DNA of 64,000 nucleotides from JBBIPA01 sp963820495 (GCA_963820495.1 CAWGAF010000001.1:992001-1056000), one strand, 5' to 3'; shown: positions 1 to 8,793, counted from the stretch's first letter. Numbers and translations: made by a program. Notes: generated by a model not told the origin, from the sequence alone.

Positions 1-743
1 CCACTATCCATCGGGTAACACCGAAATGAGACTTTGGCTAAAGTCTCTTCTTTGGTCCAGCCGTTTTTAATTGCATTATTAATTTTGTCTATACAATCCT
101 GAATAAAAGTCTTCTCCTCTCTGAGATAGCTCTTATCGCAGACATCCCCATGTCCAGGAACAATATAATCTACGTCCATGGCACCGATTCGATCGATGGA
201 CTCAAGCCAAGCATATGGGTCTGCTTCATGTAAAAACGATTGCATCTTACAGCAGACATTATCACCAGTAAAAACTACCTTCTCCTCAGGTATCAGCACA
301 GCAATCTGTCCAGCACTATGACCAGGCACATGAATTAGGTGGAAACTATGCTTCCCCACGTATAATGTAAGCCGCTCTGAAAAAGTAATAGAAGGCACAT
401 TTACTTTATAATCTTTAATCAGGGGAATACAGTTCGGGTCCTTCTGTACCACTCGTTCTAATATTTGCTTAATATCGGCATTCACAATTTCTTCCCTGGC
501 TTTCTCATGTGCTACAACCGTAGCTTTGAAAAAGAAGGCGCCAGTGGAATGGTCCTCATGGGCTTCAGTATTGATCAGATATTTGACTTTCCCCTTGCTC
601 TCGACTTCCTCTTTCCACTTTAAGGCATCGGATGGCTTATGTGGCGTATCTATCATCACCAGTCCATCTGTCGTAATAACATAACCTACATTAGCACCCG
701 ACCACCCAGTCTCGATGTAGATGTTCTTTGTAAGTTGCTTCAT
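1..743 (-). CDS. MBL-fold metallo-hydrolase, 3' end cut by window
   Basis: Reading the minus strand from the ATG at 743 gives an uninterrupted frame of 247 codons to the window edge, so the C-terminus lies outside. A strong GAGGAGG sits 7 bases before the ATG. The protein has the metallo-beta-lactamase fold signatures: an N-terminal NVGYVI strand, the metal motif region reading NTEAHEDHSTG, a GHSAGQ histidine, FTGDNV with the bridging aspartate, and a late PGHGD histidine. The first histidine of the usual HxHxDH motif is glutamate (E-A-H-E-D-H), which is unusual. Families of this type hydrolyse thioesters, lactones or beta-lactams using one or two zinc or iron ions; the substrate cannot be told here. 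It lies downstream of, and codirectional with, the acylphosphatase gene. Confidence 0.85.
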   Translation of the reverse strand, partial: MKQLTKNIYIETGWSGANVGYVITTDGLVMIDTPHKPSDALKWKEEVESKGKVKYLINTEAHEDHSTGAFFFKATVVAHEKAREEIVNADIKQILERVVQKDPNCIPLIKDYKVNVPSITFSERLTLYVGKHSFHLIHVPGHSAGQIAVLIPEEKVVFTGDNVCCKMQSFLHEADPYAWLESIDRIGAMDVDYIVPGHGDVCDKSYLREEKTFIQDCIDKINNAIKNGWTKEETLAKVSFRCYPMDS

Positions 744-922
744 GTAATGCCTCCTCTAAGTATAATCGGTGGACCATGTGTAGTCAGCAGAATTGTTACA
801 AATGGCAATGGATATGTTAGGCAATTTAATTATCCTTGTCAATATCACGCACATAATATTGATATAGCTATTTTGCATATCTCTACAAAAGCATTAGCAA
901 AATACTGAGCTTTCCATCAGAC

Positions 923-1210
923 TTATTGCCTTATCTCGAAATTAACGAACTCTCCAGTGAAGTCTGACCATTCGACATCAATATTTTCTACCAGTGACTC
1001 AGGCGGCCCCCCATCAAGCTGTCTCAGCAGTTCTTCCAGCTTATCTTTTTCGCCCTCGGCAACCACGCGTACTGCATGCGTCTGAATAGGAAGGTTGTGC
1101 ACAAAACCACGCAAGCCAAGGGATTTAGCCAACCTTGAGGTAAATGCCCGGTAGAAGACCCCCTGAACGTGACCAGTGACCGTAACTGACATGTGTGCTA
1201 ATTCTGACAT
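923..1210 (-). CDS. acyP: Acylphosphatase
   Basis: Small cytosolic enzyme that hydrolyses acyl phosphates such as carbamoyl phosphate or 1,3-bisphosphoglycerate. At 95 residues it has the family's normal length. The signature GHVQGVFYRAFTSR carries the phosphate-binding arginine (R21), and FVHNL carries the catalytic asparagine (N39). A second ATG at residue 7 (MSVTVTG) would also make a normal acylphosphatase; neither start has a strong ribosome binding site. It follows the radical SAM gene on the same strand by about 57 bases and is probably cotranscribed. Confidence 0.93.
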   Translation of the reverse strand: MSELAHMSVTVTGHVQGVFYRAFTSRLAKSLGLRGFVHNLPIQTHAVRVVAEGEKDKLEELLRQLDGGPPESLVENIDVEWSDFTGEFVNFEIRQ

Positions 1211-1267
1211 CTCTGTGTTATAACCTCGCTTCCATATTTTGCTAAATAAGCCTCTCTCTAAGGTATT

Positions 1268-2194
1268 TTAAAATATTCTTAAGATCGCAGGATGCTTTTT
1301 GTCCAGCCGAGTTAATCCAGCCTTGTGAGCCAATTCCATTGCCTCAGTAAACTCTCGCGTTGACAACGACCGAGAAATCTCCTGATGCTCATGAGCTTGA
1401 TAGCAGGGGCGATACTGGTCCATAATATTTACATAGCTATTGCGGGATAGTTTTTCAGCGATGAAGTTAACCGTCTCTTCCGTACCAGCTAGTCGCTGTG
1501 GCAAGACCAGATGACGGATGAGTAGACCACGAACAGCCACGCCATCTTCATTAATTTGCAGGTCGCCCACCTGGCGGTGCATTTCCCTGACTGCAGCCCG
1601 GTTTATATCTGGATAATTTTCTATGCCTGACAGCTCCAGGCCAATCTCAACATCAGAATATTTCATATCAGGCATGTAGATATCGACAATGCCATCGAGT
1701 ATCTTCAGAGTTTCTAATGAGTCGTAGCCACCAGTGTTATAGACCAGCGGCAATCTTAAACCGAGGCCTTCTGCCACCTCCAGGGCTTCCAAAATCTGCG
1801 GCACCACGTGAGTTGGGGAGACCAAGTTGATATTATGGCAGCCTTTATCCTGGAGGAACAGCATTGTCTTCGCCAACTCTTCTTTGCTCACCTCCATCCC
1901 TTCTCCAAGCTGGCTGATAGAGTAATTCTGGCAATAAATGCATTTCAGATTGCAATTGGTAAAGAATATGGTGCCTGAACCATGCCTTCCCACCAGCGGT
2001 GATTCTTCACCGAGATGAGGTCCGTAGCTGGAAACCATTGCCAGCCTGCCAGTGTGGCATTTGCCCGCTTCCTCAGACAGGCGGTCAACGCTGCATTGCC
2101 TGGGGCAAACCCGACAACCTTGCAACAAAGCTCTGGCTGCTGCTACCCTCTCAGACAACTTGCCGGCGTGAGAAAGCTCCAAATAGGCTGGCAC
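1268..2194 (-). CDS. Radical SAM protein, PflX/COG1313 type
   Basis: A 308-residue radical SAM protein related to pyruvate formate-lyase activating enzymes. The SAM-binding cluster motif CxxxCxxC is C81, C85, C88 (sequence NCNLKCIYCQNYS). An N-terminal cysteine group (C27, C30, C34, C46) could hold a second metal or cluster, as is usual in this family. The start is GTG at 2194, 7 bases after the stop of the small upstream gene. The purine-rich GAG/GAA codons that end that gene double as the ribosome binding site, so the two are probably translationally coupled. The substrate is unknown: no glycyl-radical enzyme is encoded nearby, so an activase role cannot be assigned. Confidence 0.88.
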   Translation of the reverse strand: MPAYLELSHAGKLSERVAAARALLQGCRVCPRQCSVDRLSEEAGKCHTGRLAMVSSYGPHLGEESPLVGRHGSGTIFFTNCNLKCIYCQNYSISQLGEGMEVSKEELAKTMLFLQDKGCHNINLVSPTHVVPQILEALEVAEGLGLRLPLVYNTGGYDSLETLKILDGIVDIYMPDMKYSDVEIGLELSGIENYPDINRAAVREMHRQVGDLQINEDGVAVRGLLIRHLVLPQRLAGTEETVNFIAEKLSRNSYVNIMDQYRPCYQAHEHQEISRSLSTREFTEAMELAHKAGLTRLDKKHPAILRIF

Positions 2195-2201
2195 GATTGG
2201 C

Positions 2202-2351
2202 TTATTCCTCTTCCTCTTCCTCCGGTGTCGGTTTTTTGCCTTTTTTAATCACCTCGACTTCTGCCGACGCTTCAAAGATGATAGGAGCTGATTTCTTAGC
2301 GTCCTTCTTGGGTTTTTTCGTTTCCCGATGTCTAAAATCTCTGCTTCCCAT
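2202..2351 (-). CDS. Small charged protein (49 aa) preceding radical SAM gene
   Basis: A short gene read from the ATG at 2351 to TAA at 2202, preceded by GGAGG at good spacing. The 49-residue product begins MGSRDFRHRE, has a lysine-rich first part, a short hydrophobic centre (APIIFEAS) and ends in six glutamates. No enzyme motif is visible. Its tight coupling to the radical SAM gene, 7 bases downstream, suggests a partner or substrate peptide, but that is inference; the size and acidic tail would also fit a small structural or RNA-binding protein. No family was recognised with certainty. Confidence 0.75.
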   Translation of the reverse strand: MGSRDFRHRETKKPKKDAKKSAPIIFEASAEVEVIKKGKKPTPEEEEEE

Positions 2352-2397
2352 AATACAATACCTCCAATTTAATATTGGACCAGTAATTGCAGTTTAA

Positions 2398-2606
2398 CAA
2401 AAGCCGTTTTTTCTGTAAAGGTTTTCCAATCTCTCACCCCCCCCGTCTCCTTAATAATTTAGGGTCGTGCAAAACGTTATGTAAATGAAGACCCGATAAA
2501 TATCTTTGGTTTGCCCAAAATATTTAAAATCTTCCTCCAATAAACCACTTCTTTCTGTGATACAATTAGGCAGTTTTAGCCAGAGAAACCTGTTCAAAGG
2601 TAATTT
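2398..2606. other. Intergenic gap between divergent genes
   Basis: Divergent spacer between the small-protein/radical SAM operon and the MFS transporter. It is AT-rich with a run of eight C near 2437-2445. Promoters for both directions must lie here, but no clear -35/-10 pair could be picked out. Confidence 0.4.
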
Positions 2607-3869
2607 ATGATGAACAATAAAGAAGTTCAGCAACCTTCTAAAGCAGCACCAGGGTTTTTCTACGGATATATTGTCGTCATAGCTGTTTTCTTTATTCTGT
2701 TAGTGGGCTACGGCCTATATATGGTCTTTGGCGTTTTCTTCGAACCGTTGATAACTGAGTTTGGCTGGAGCAGAGCTCTGACCTCGGGAGCCTTTTCACT
2801 GTCCATGATTTTAAGTGGCATACTTGGTGTTGCTATGGGAAGTCTCAATGATAAGTTCGGCTCTCGGATAGTGCTGACAGCCTGTGGATTCTTTTTGGGT
2901 CTGGGGTTTGTGCTCATGTCCCAGGTCAATAGTGTCTGGCAATTGTATCTTTTCGCCGGGGTGATAATAGGAATTGGTATAAGTGGCATGTGGGTTCCGC
3001 CAGTATCAACTGTAGCCAGGTGGTTTGCTACCAGAAGAAGCCTTATGACGGGCATTGTGGTAGCTGGCAGTGGCATAGGTGGATTGATTGAACCACCACT
3101 GGTTAGTCGGCTTATCTCGGCTTATGGTTGGCGTACCACCTATATCATTCTAGGCATTGTCATTATGCTGGTAGTAATATTGGCTGCTCAGTTCCTGAGG
3201 CGTGCCCCGAACCAGATGGGTCAACTGGCACACGCGGAAAACAAAGAGAAGAATCCTGGTGTGGAATTGGGAGCCCAGGGGTTTTCTCTAAAGGAGGCAT
3301 CTTCTACCAGACAATTCTGGCTGGTTTTGGGCATATTCTTCTGCTTCGGATATTCTATGTTCTCCATTGTGGTGCATATTGTGCCGCATGCCATTGGATT
3401 GGGAATTTCGGCCGTCAATGCCGCCAACATTTTAGCTGCGATGGGCGGAATGAGCATTATTGGCAATTTTGCCCTGGGCTACCTTGGTGACAAAATTGGG
3501 AATAGGCAGCTTTATATTATCGGTTTTATTATGATGGCAGCAGTCTTGTTCTGGTTGGTGCCCGTCAAAGAGATGTGGATGCTTTTCCTTTTTGCCATTA
3601 TTTTTGGCTGTGCTTATGGAGGTATGGGCGCATCAGAGTCGCCTCTAATAGCCTGGCTCTTTGGACTGAGGTCACATGGTTTGATTTTCGGGGTCTTTGG
3701 TCTTGGCTTTACTGTTGGAGCTTCCGTCGGCCCGCTTTTAACTGGTTATATATTTGATTTGACTCTTAACTATCAGGCGGCTTTTTGGGTTTGTGGCGCT
3801 GTTAGCATTGTCGGTCTGATATTATCTACCGTACTAAGGCCCCCAAGAAGGCAAGAGATTAAAATCTAG
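2607..3869 (+). CDS. MFS transporter, oxalate/formate- or monocarboxylate-like
   Basis: A 420-residue integral membrane protein with about 12 hydrophobic segments, typical length for the major facilitator superfamily. The first loop reads SLNDKFGSR, close to the MFS loop motif. The overall style (YGYIVVIAVFFILLVGYG at the N-terminus, FGVFFEPL, VGPLLTGYIFD near the C-terminus) matches the oxalate:formate antiporter and monocarboxylate group. These exchange or cotransport small organic anions at the cytoplasmic membrane. The substrate cannot be assigned. Two adjacent ATG codons (2607, 2610) follow an AAAGG. It is transcribed alone. Confidence 0.85.
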   Translation: MMNNKEVQQPSKAAPGFFYGYIVVIAVFFILLVGYGLYMVFGVFFEPLITEFGWSRALTSGAFSLSMILSGILGVAMGSLNDKFGSRIVLTACGFFLGLGFVLMSQVNSVWQLYLFAGVIIGIGISGMWVPPVSTVARWFATRRSLMTGIVVAGSGIGGLIEPPLVSRLISAYGWRTTYIILGIVIMLVVILAAQFLRRAPNQMGQLAHAENKEKNPGVELGAQGFSLKEASSTRQFWLVLGIFFCFGYSMFSIVVHIVPHAIGLGISAVNAANILAAMGGMSIIGNFALGYLGDKIGNRQLYIIGFIMMAAVLFWLVPVKEMWMLFLFAIIFGCAYGGMGASESPLIAWLFGLRSHGLIFGVFGLGFTVGASVGPLLTGYIFDLTLNYQAAFWVCGAVSIVGLILSTVLRPPRRQEIKI

Positions 3870-4009
3870 ATTTTCCAATCACAGTTTCATTCTCGAGTGT
3901 CTCGGCGGCATTAGTATAGTAGAGGACTTAAACCCACCTTGCTATCAGCCAGCTCTTTCCTTACAATATTCCCCAGACCATTCATTGACACAGGAAACTG
4001 GAGAGACTT

Positions 4010-4462
4010 TTGAAAGCGCTGATACAACGAGTTACCAAAGCTGCAGTGACTGTAGATGGTGAGGTAGTGGGCAAAATCGGTCAGGGCTTTGTCGTTCTCA
4101 TCGGCATAGCCAATGAAGATAGCGAAAAAGACATCGATTATCTAGTTGATAAGATAGCCCAGTTGCGCATCTTTTCCGATGCCGACGGCAAGTTTAATAT
4201 CTCGGCACTGGAAATCGGCGGGGAGATGCTAGTTATCAGCCAGTTTACCCTTCTGGCGGACACGCGCAAGGGGCGGCGGCCCAGCTTCATCGGGGCAGCA
4301 CCACCACAGCAGGCAGAGCATTTGTTTAACCTTTTTGTAGAGCGCCTGCGTAATACCGGGATTAAAGTGGAGACCGGCCGCTTTCAGCAGCACATGCTGG
4401 TAGAAATCCACAATGACGGTCCAGTTACCATTATGCTGGATAGCAAAGAAAAGCTGGGCTAA
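4010..4462 (+). CDS. dtd: D-aminoacyl-tRNA deacylase
   Basis: Hydrolyses D-amino acids wrongly attached to tRNA, especially D-Tyr, protecting translation. The 150-residue length is normal. The two active-site motifs are both present: SQFTLLADTRKGRRPSF in the middle and NDGPVTIML near the C-terminus (the GlyPro motif). The start is TTG at 4010, chosen because it gives the family's N-terminus MKALIQRVTKA and follows CTGGAGAG. It appears to be a single-gene unit. Confidence 0.96.
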   Translation: MKALIQRVTKAAVTVDGEVVGKIGQGFVVLIGIANEDSEKDIDYLVDKIAQLRIFSDADGKFNISALEIGGEMLVISQFTLLADTRKGRRPSFIGAAPPQQAEHLFNLFVERLRNTGIKVETGRFQQHMLVEIHNDGPVTIMLDSKEKLG

Positions 4463-4496
4463 GCCCTTTCGAAACAAAATGTCATCCTTGCCTGGG

Positions 4497-4554
4497 GATT
4501 TAAAGGGGGTTCGCCCCTTGAAAGGAGAGAGGGGGCAGGGGGTAAGAGGTTGCT
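4497..4554. repeat. Purine-rich intergenic repeat, copy 1
   Basis: Contains the hairpin AAGGGG-GTTCG-CCCCTT followed by GGAGAGAGGGGGCAGGGGG and TAAGAGGTT. A related stretch ending in GAGGTT lies before the phosphohexomutase gene at 44,020-44,090. The shared GGAGAGAGG...AGGGG..GAGAGGTT pattern marks a dispersed intergenic repeat rather than a coding or promoter element. Confidence 0.5.
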
Positions 4555-4628
4555 TACTATCAATGTGCCCCACGAGTACCTTATAATTGTAGGGGCAATA
4601 TTCAGAAAAGACTGGAGGACAATTGCTA

Positions 4629-5543
4629 ATGGATAAAATGAGCTATGCAAAATATCTGGTAAGAAAACCAAATTACGAGGCGGGAGCTACTGTAGTCAAA
4701 AATCGGCAGAGGCCTACTATGACCTTAATAAGCAATGCTCAGGTGCCGGGAGCCAACTGCTACATCGAACTAGGCTGGGTATACGGCATGCCTGAGCCAA
4801 ACCCACACATCTACGAGATGTCGCATCAATACGACGAGATTGTGATGCATTACGGTAGTGACCCTGATAATCCTGAAGATCTCGGCGGTGAAATAGAGTT
4901 TTTTGCTGGCGGTCAGCCACTAAAATTCAGCACAAACACAGCGCTCTTTTTGCCCCAGGGAACAAAACACGGACCATTAATCTGGAAGAAATTCCAAAAG
5001 CCACATATCGAGATGGCGTTCATAATAGGGACTGGCGACTTAAAAGAAGGTTGGGGAGGAAGCGGTGCCCATGAACGAAAAGAAGGATTACCCCAGAAAA
5101 CAGACGACATCGACTACGAAAAATATCTTGTAAGAAAACCAATTTATGAAGCAAATGGCTTAAAAATCAAAGGGCGCAGAAATCCCTTAATGACGTATAT
5201 GAGTAACGCCCTCGTACCTGGATGCAATATATATATCGGGTTTAACTGGATATGGGACATACCAGACCAAAACCCTTATACCTTAGAACATTCGCATGAT
5301 TACGCCGAGGTACTCCTATTTGTCGGCAGTGACCATAACAATCCTGAAGACCTTGGTGGTGAAATAGAGGTTTACCTCGGCGGCCAGCTACTAACATTCA
5401 ACACAACTTCGGCCCTCTTCATTCCCAAGGGTATGAGGCATGGTCCGTTAACCTGGAAAGTGGTAAATAAACCGCATATGGAGATGGCAATATTACTCGG
5501 CGGGGGCACCTACGTACAGTCAAAACCTGTTTTTTTGAGTTAG
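4629..5543 (+). CDS. Tandem cupin-like protein (two fused repeats)
   Basis: 304 residues made of two homologous halves of about 150 residues. Each half starts with KYLVRKP, has NPEDLGGEIE in the middle and a HGPL histidine near its end. Both are related to the single-domain protein at 51,856-52,281 (NPEDPQDLCGEVE, KGLKHGPLVI). The pattern of histidine/acidic residues before a beta-barrel end fits a cupin fold that could bind a metal, but no reaction is known. ATG at 4629 is preferred over TTG at 4623 because GGAGG lies 9 bases before the ATG and only 3-4 before the TTG. No signal peptide is seen. Confidence 0.7.
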   Translation: MDKMSYAKYLVRKPNYEAGATVVKNRQRPTMTLISNAQVPGANCYIELGWVYGMPEPNPHIYEMSHQYDEIVMHYGSDPDNPEDLGGEIEFFAGGQPLKFSTNTALFLPQGTKHGPLIWKKFQKPHIEMAFIIGTGDLKEGWGGSGAHERKEGLPQKTDDIDYEKYLVRKPIYEANGLKIKGRRNPLMTYMSNALVPGCNIYIGFNWIWDIPDQNPYTLEHSHDYAEVLLFVGSDHNNPEDLGGEIEVYLGGQLLTFNTTSALFIPKGMRHGPLTWKVVNKPHMEMAILLGGGTYVQSKPVFLS

Positions 5544-5688
5544 TCATTTGCACACAGGTAGCCCACAACCACTTCTTGCACTCTCACATGTAAGCGAGCG
5601 AAAATATTCCTTTTCAATAACTATTTCCCTTTAGCCAACAAAGATTACCTTTAGAAATGTGCTATAATCACGACAATAGGGGCAAAAT

Positions 5689-5901
5689 ATGAAATATACA
5701 GTTATAATTCGGGAAGCGCCCGACGGCTTCTATATAGCTAGTTGTCCTCTCATCCCCGAAGCACATGCTCAGGGAAAAGCATATGAGGAATGCATAGCTA
5801 ATATCAAGGAAGTCCTAGAACTATGTCTTGAATATCGCAAAGAGCACGGCGAAGAAATACCAGATGAAAGCAACTCGAAACAGGTTACAGTCGCAGTATG
5901 A
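5689..5901 (+). CDS. hicB: HicB-family antitoxin
   Basis: 70 residues with the partial RNase-H-like HicB fold: an N-terminal strand MKYTVIIREAPDGFYIASCP, followed by the PEAHAQGKAYEECIANIKE helix region typical of HicB. HicB neutralises HicA by direct binding and usually represses the operon. Its stop overlaps the hicA start by four bases (ATGA), so it is the first gene of a HicB-HicA operon. No DNA-binding tail is obvious in the short C-terminus. Confidence 0.85.
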   Translation: MKYTVIIREAPDGFYIASCPLIPEAHAQGKAYEECIANIKEVLELCLEYRKEHGEEIPDESNSKQVTVAV

Positions 5902-6146
5902 CAAAGTTGCCCAGTCTTAAAGCTAAGGATGTAATCAAGGGACTTAACAAACTGGGCTTCATAAAAGTTAGACAAAAGGGTGGCCACGCCATATTTCACC
6001 ATAGTGATTGCCGTAGATCACCTCTTCCCCTTCACCCCACCAAAGATATCAGTCCTTATCTGCTTTCAGATATCCTAAAGCAACTTAGAATTACCGAAGA
6101 TGAGTTTTTAAAAGCGATTGGACAAAAGCAAAACAGGCAAAAGTAA
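5898..6146 (+). CDS. hicA: HicA-family mRNA interferase toxin
   Basis: 82 residues with the double-stranded-RNA-binding-like HicA fold. The sequence KAKDVIKGLNKLGFIKVRQK leads to GGHAIFHH, which carries the conserved catalytic histidine. The C-terminal ISPYLLSDILKQLRITEDEF is typical. HicA cleaves mRNA and tmRNA in a ribosome-independent way. It overlaps hicB by four bases. Confidence 0.87.
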   Translation: MTKLPSLKAKDVIKGLNKLGFIKVRQKGGHAIFHHSDCRRSPLPLHPTKDISPYLLSDILKQLRITEDEFLKAIGQKQNRQK

Positions 6147-6246
6147 TCTTCAATACTGACACAATAACGATTTGCACAACTTTCAACTAACACAAACTCA
6201 TAGAGATTTTTTACTGCTTCCCTCAGAAATGATATGATTTCGGTAA

Positions 6247-6657
6247 ATGAGCTGTAATCAGACGCTAAAGGAAAAGGGGTATCGGTTAACGCCGCAGCGG
6301 ATCATGGTGCTGGATGCCCTTCACAGTGTGGATAGCCATATCAGCGCCGAGGAAATTTACGCTAAGGTTAAAGCTAAATACCCTTACGCAAATATCTCCA
6401 CAGTCTACCGAACCCTGGAATTATTGAAAGAGCTGGGGCTGGTCACTGAGATTGACCTGGATGATGGGCGCGTCCGCTATCACCTGGCGGAGAAGGGACA
6501 CCATCATCACCTCGTCTGCAGTAAATGCGGCAGTGTAATTGATTTACCTGAATCATCATTACTTAAACTGACCCAAGCTTTAGCCCGTGATTACCAGTTC
6601 CAGGCGGATTTGAGACACCTGGCTATTTTCGGCCTGTGTGCCAGATGTCAGAAATAA
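6247..6657 (+). CDS. Fur-family transcriptional regulator
   Basis: A 136-residue metal-dependent repressor. The N-terminal winged helix contains LTPQRIMVLDAL and the recognition helix ISTVYRTLELL. The C-terminal dimerisation domain has HHHHLVCSKCG and CARCQ, the two CxxC pairs that hold structural zinc. Whether it senses iron, zinc or peroxide cannot be decided; the GRVRYHLAEKGHHHH sensor loop is compatible with Fur or Zur. It is a lone gene and converges with nadC. A second family member at 58,298-58,708 is the more likely peroxide regulator because it lies next to catalase. Confidence 0.9.
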   Translation: MSCNQTLKEKGYRLTPQRIMVLDALHSVDSHISAEEIYAKVKAKYPYANISTVYRTLELLKELGLVTEIDLDDGRVRYHLAEKGHHHHLVCSKCGSVIDLPESSLLKLTQALARDYQFQADLRHLAIFGLCARCQK

Positions 6658-6669
6658 ATCAGGTTCATA

Positions 6670-7548
6670 TCAATCCAGCTTCATATTGATATCCAGGGCT
6701 TTGGGGGAGTGAGTCAAAGCTCCTGCCGAGATAATATCCACACCGGTTTCGGCAATAGCCCGCACTCTATCCAGGTTAACACCGCCCGAGGCTTCGATCA
6801 AGCAGCGACCTTTAATCAATCCCACAGCCTTACGCATATCATCAAGGCTCATATTATCCAGCATGACGATACCAGCGCCGGCGTCAGCAGCCTCTACGGC
6901 TTCTTCGGGGCTTTTAGCTTCTACTTCTATTTTTAGCCCAGCAGTATTTTGGGCGCGGGCTTTAGCAATAACCTCTTTCAGGCCCAGCCCCTGGCGGCGA
7001 AGCGCCTTCAGGTGATTATCTTTAATCAAAATGCCATCGCCCAGATGCATACGGTGATTCTTACCACCACCCATCAGCACAGCATATTTCTCCAGCACTC
7101 TCAGACCGGGGATGGTCTTCCTGGTATCCACGATTTTAGCGGGCAGACCTTTAATGGCTTCCACATAGCGGCCGGTTTCGGTGGCAATACCACTTAAATG
7201 CTGCAAGAAATTCAGCGCCGTGCGCTCCGCTTTCAGCAGGCTGGCGATTCTACCTTCTATTCTGGCTATGGCATCGCCGGGCTTGAGGACGTTTCCATCT
7301 TTAATAAGGATATCCACCTTTAATTCAGGGTCTATCTTCAGGAAAACCTGCCTGGCTACTTCTATTCCAGCCAGAACGCCATCGGCTTTAGCCCTGATGG
7401 TGGCTATTCCCCGCTGGGTCTCAGGTATCAGGGCATTGGTAGTACAATCCCCCCAGCCCAGGTCTTCAGCAATAGCCTGGTCGATAATCTGGCTGTATTG
7501 GTCCTTAGTCAGTCCCATTTCCCTTGATTTTAAGCCAGTGAGAGTCAT
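6670..7548 (-). CDS. nadC: Nicotinate-nucleotide pyrophosphorylase
   Basis: Quinolinate phosphoribosyltransferase of de novo NAD synthesis: quinolinate plus PRPP gives nicotinate mononucleotide. 292 residues, normal length. Recognisable motifs are EDLGWGDCTTNAL, the PRPP/quinolinate site ERTALNFLQHLSGIAT, the DTRKTIPGLR loop, HRMHLGDGILIKDNH, and EVEAKSPEEA. The start at 7548 follows AAGG at about 7 bases. nadA and nadB are not in the window, so it acts with genes elsewhere. Confidence 0.96.
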   Translation of the reverse strand: MTLTGLKSREMGLTKDQYSQIIDQAIAEDLGWGDCTTNALIPETQRGIATIRAKADGVLAGIEVARQVFLKIDPELKVDILIKDGNVLKPGDAIARIEGRIASLLKAERTALNFLQHLSGIATETGRYVEAIKGLPAKIVDTRKTIPGLRVLEKYAVLMGGGKNHRMHLGDGILIKDNHLKALRRQGLGLKEVIAKARAQNTAGLKIEVEAKSPEEAVEAADAGAGIVMLDNMSLDDMRKAVGLIKGRCLIEASGGVNLDRVRAIAETGVDIISAGALTHSPKALDINMKLD

Positions 7549-7701
7549 TTAGCAACCTTAGCTGACCCGGCAGAGAAGTCACACGTAGGCAATTGATAAG
7601 TAGAAAAAAGCCCTGCATTGTGCTGCTTTAGCTGACTAAGTATAATTATGCTGTTGTTCAGGAACAAACGAAATATATTTATATTTAAATAAGGAGGAAG
7701 C

Positions 7702-8793
7702 ATGGAAGGCTATGTTGAAGTTAGCGTTGATTCTCTGCGTGAATTTTGCATCAACGTATTCCGAAATTTAGGGGTTCCAGATGACGATGCCGGTATTACC
7801 GCTGATATCCTCATCGCTGCCGACCAGCGAGGCATAACGTCACACGGAGTCCAGAGGCTGAGAAGATACGTTGTTGGATTACGTTCAGGTTATATTAAAC
7901 CAACGACAAACATAACGACTATCAAGGAAACAGCTAATACCCTGCTCCTGTCTGGAGGCCAGGGAATGGGACAGGTTATCGGCTACCGCGTTATGCAGAT
8001 GGTTATTGACAAGGCCCTTAAAAACAATGTGGCACTGGCAATAGTCAGAGACTCCAACCATTATGGCATTGCTGGCTATTACCCGATGATGGCGCTGGAG
8101 CATGGACTTATCGGTATATCCTTAACCAATACTACACCGAGCGTAACGCCAACTTTCAGTAGAGAACGTATACTGGGGACAAACCCCATCGCAGTTGCCG
8201 TACCCGCCGGGAAGGAAAAACCCTTTGTTCTGGATATGGCAACCTCCACTGCCCCCTTTGGCAAGGTAGAGGTCTACCATCGAGAAGGTAAGAAGATGCC
8301 CCTTAGCTGGGCAACTGACGCAGACGGAAATGCCACAGACGATCCTGGCAGTGTGCTGCAGAATATGAGCCAATTAAACTATGGTGGACTTTTGCCGCTA
8401 GGTGGTGCCAGCGAAGAAAACGGTGGCCATAAGGGATACGGATTATCGCTACTTGTCGATATTCTCTGCGGGGTGCTGTCAGGTGGTCTATTTGGCCCCA
8501 GCCTCTATTTGGCTACGGCTAAAGGCGAGCCTTCCACCAAACTTTCCCAATTCTTTGCTGCCATTCGCATAGATGCATTCATTGATCCCAGTGTCTTTAA
8601 GAGTGCCATGGATGAATATATACGCACATTGAAGAACTCCGAAAAGGCAACTGGACAGAAACGAGTATTCATCCACGGAGAGAAAGAATTTGAGAAATAC
8701 CAAAAACAAAGGATAAAAGTGCTTATATTAAACAAAGTCCTGGAGGAATTACGGGGCATAGGTAATGAGATGGGAATAACAGGGAATTTTTAA
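7702..8793 (+). CDS. Malate/L-lactate dehydrogenase family oxidoreductase
   Basis: A 363-residue NAD(P)-dependent 2-hydroxyacid dehydrogenase of the Ldh_2 family, not the classical Rossmann LDH/MDH. SHGVQRL (H48) and RDSNHYGIAGYY (H120) are the conserved substrate and catalytic regions. TNTTPSV and GTNPIAVAVP are also typical, and GGHKGYGLSLLVDILCGVLSG forms the late helix. Members reduce or oxidise malate, lactate, sulfolactate or ureidoglycolate, so the exact substrate is open. AAGGAGG lies 6 bases before the ATG. Confidence 0.9.
   Translation: MEGYVEVSVDSLREFCINVFRNLGVPDDDAGITADILIAADQRGITSHGVQRLRRYVVGLRSGYIKPTTNITTIKETANTLLLSGGQGMGQVIGYRVMQMVIDKALKNNVALAIVRDSNHYGIAGYYPMMALEHGLIGISLTNTTPSVTPTFSRERILGTNPIAVAVPAGKEKPFVLDMATSTAPFGKVEVYHREGKKMPLSWATDADGNATDDPGSVLQNMSQLNYGGLLPLGGASEENGGHKGYGLSLLVDILCGVLSGGLFGPSLYLATAKGEPSTKLSQFFAAIRIDAFIDPSVFKSAMDEYIRTLKNSEKATGQKRVFIHGEKEFEKYQKQRIKVLILNKVLEELRGIGNEMGITGNF

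Noticed and set aside
639..908. 89-residue frame on the plus strand
   Set aside because: Lies opposite the start of the MBL-fold gene and runs into the gap; no binding site, and the opposite gene has clear motifs.
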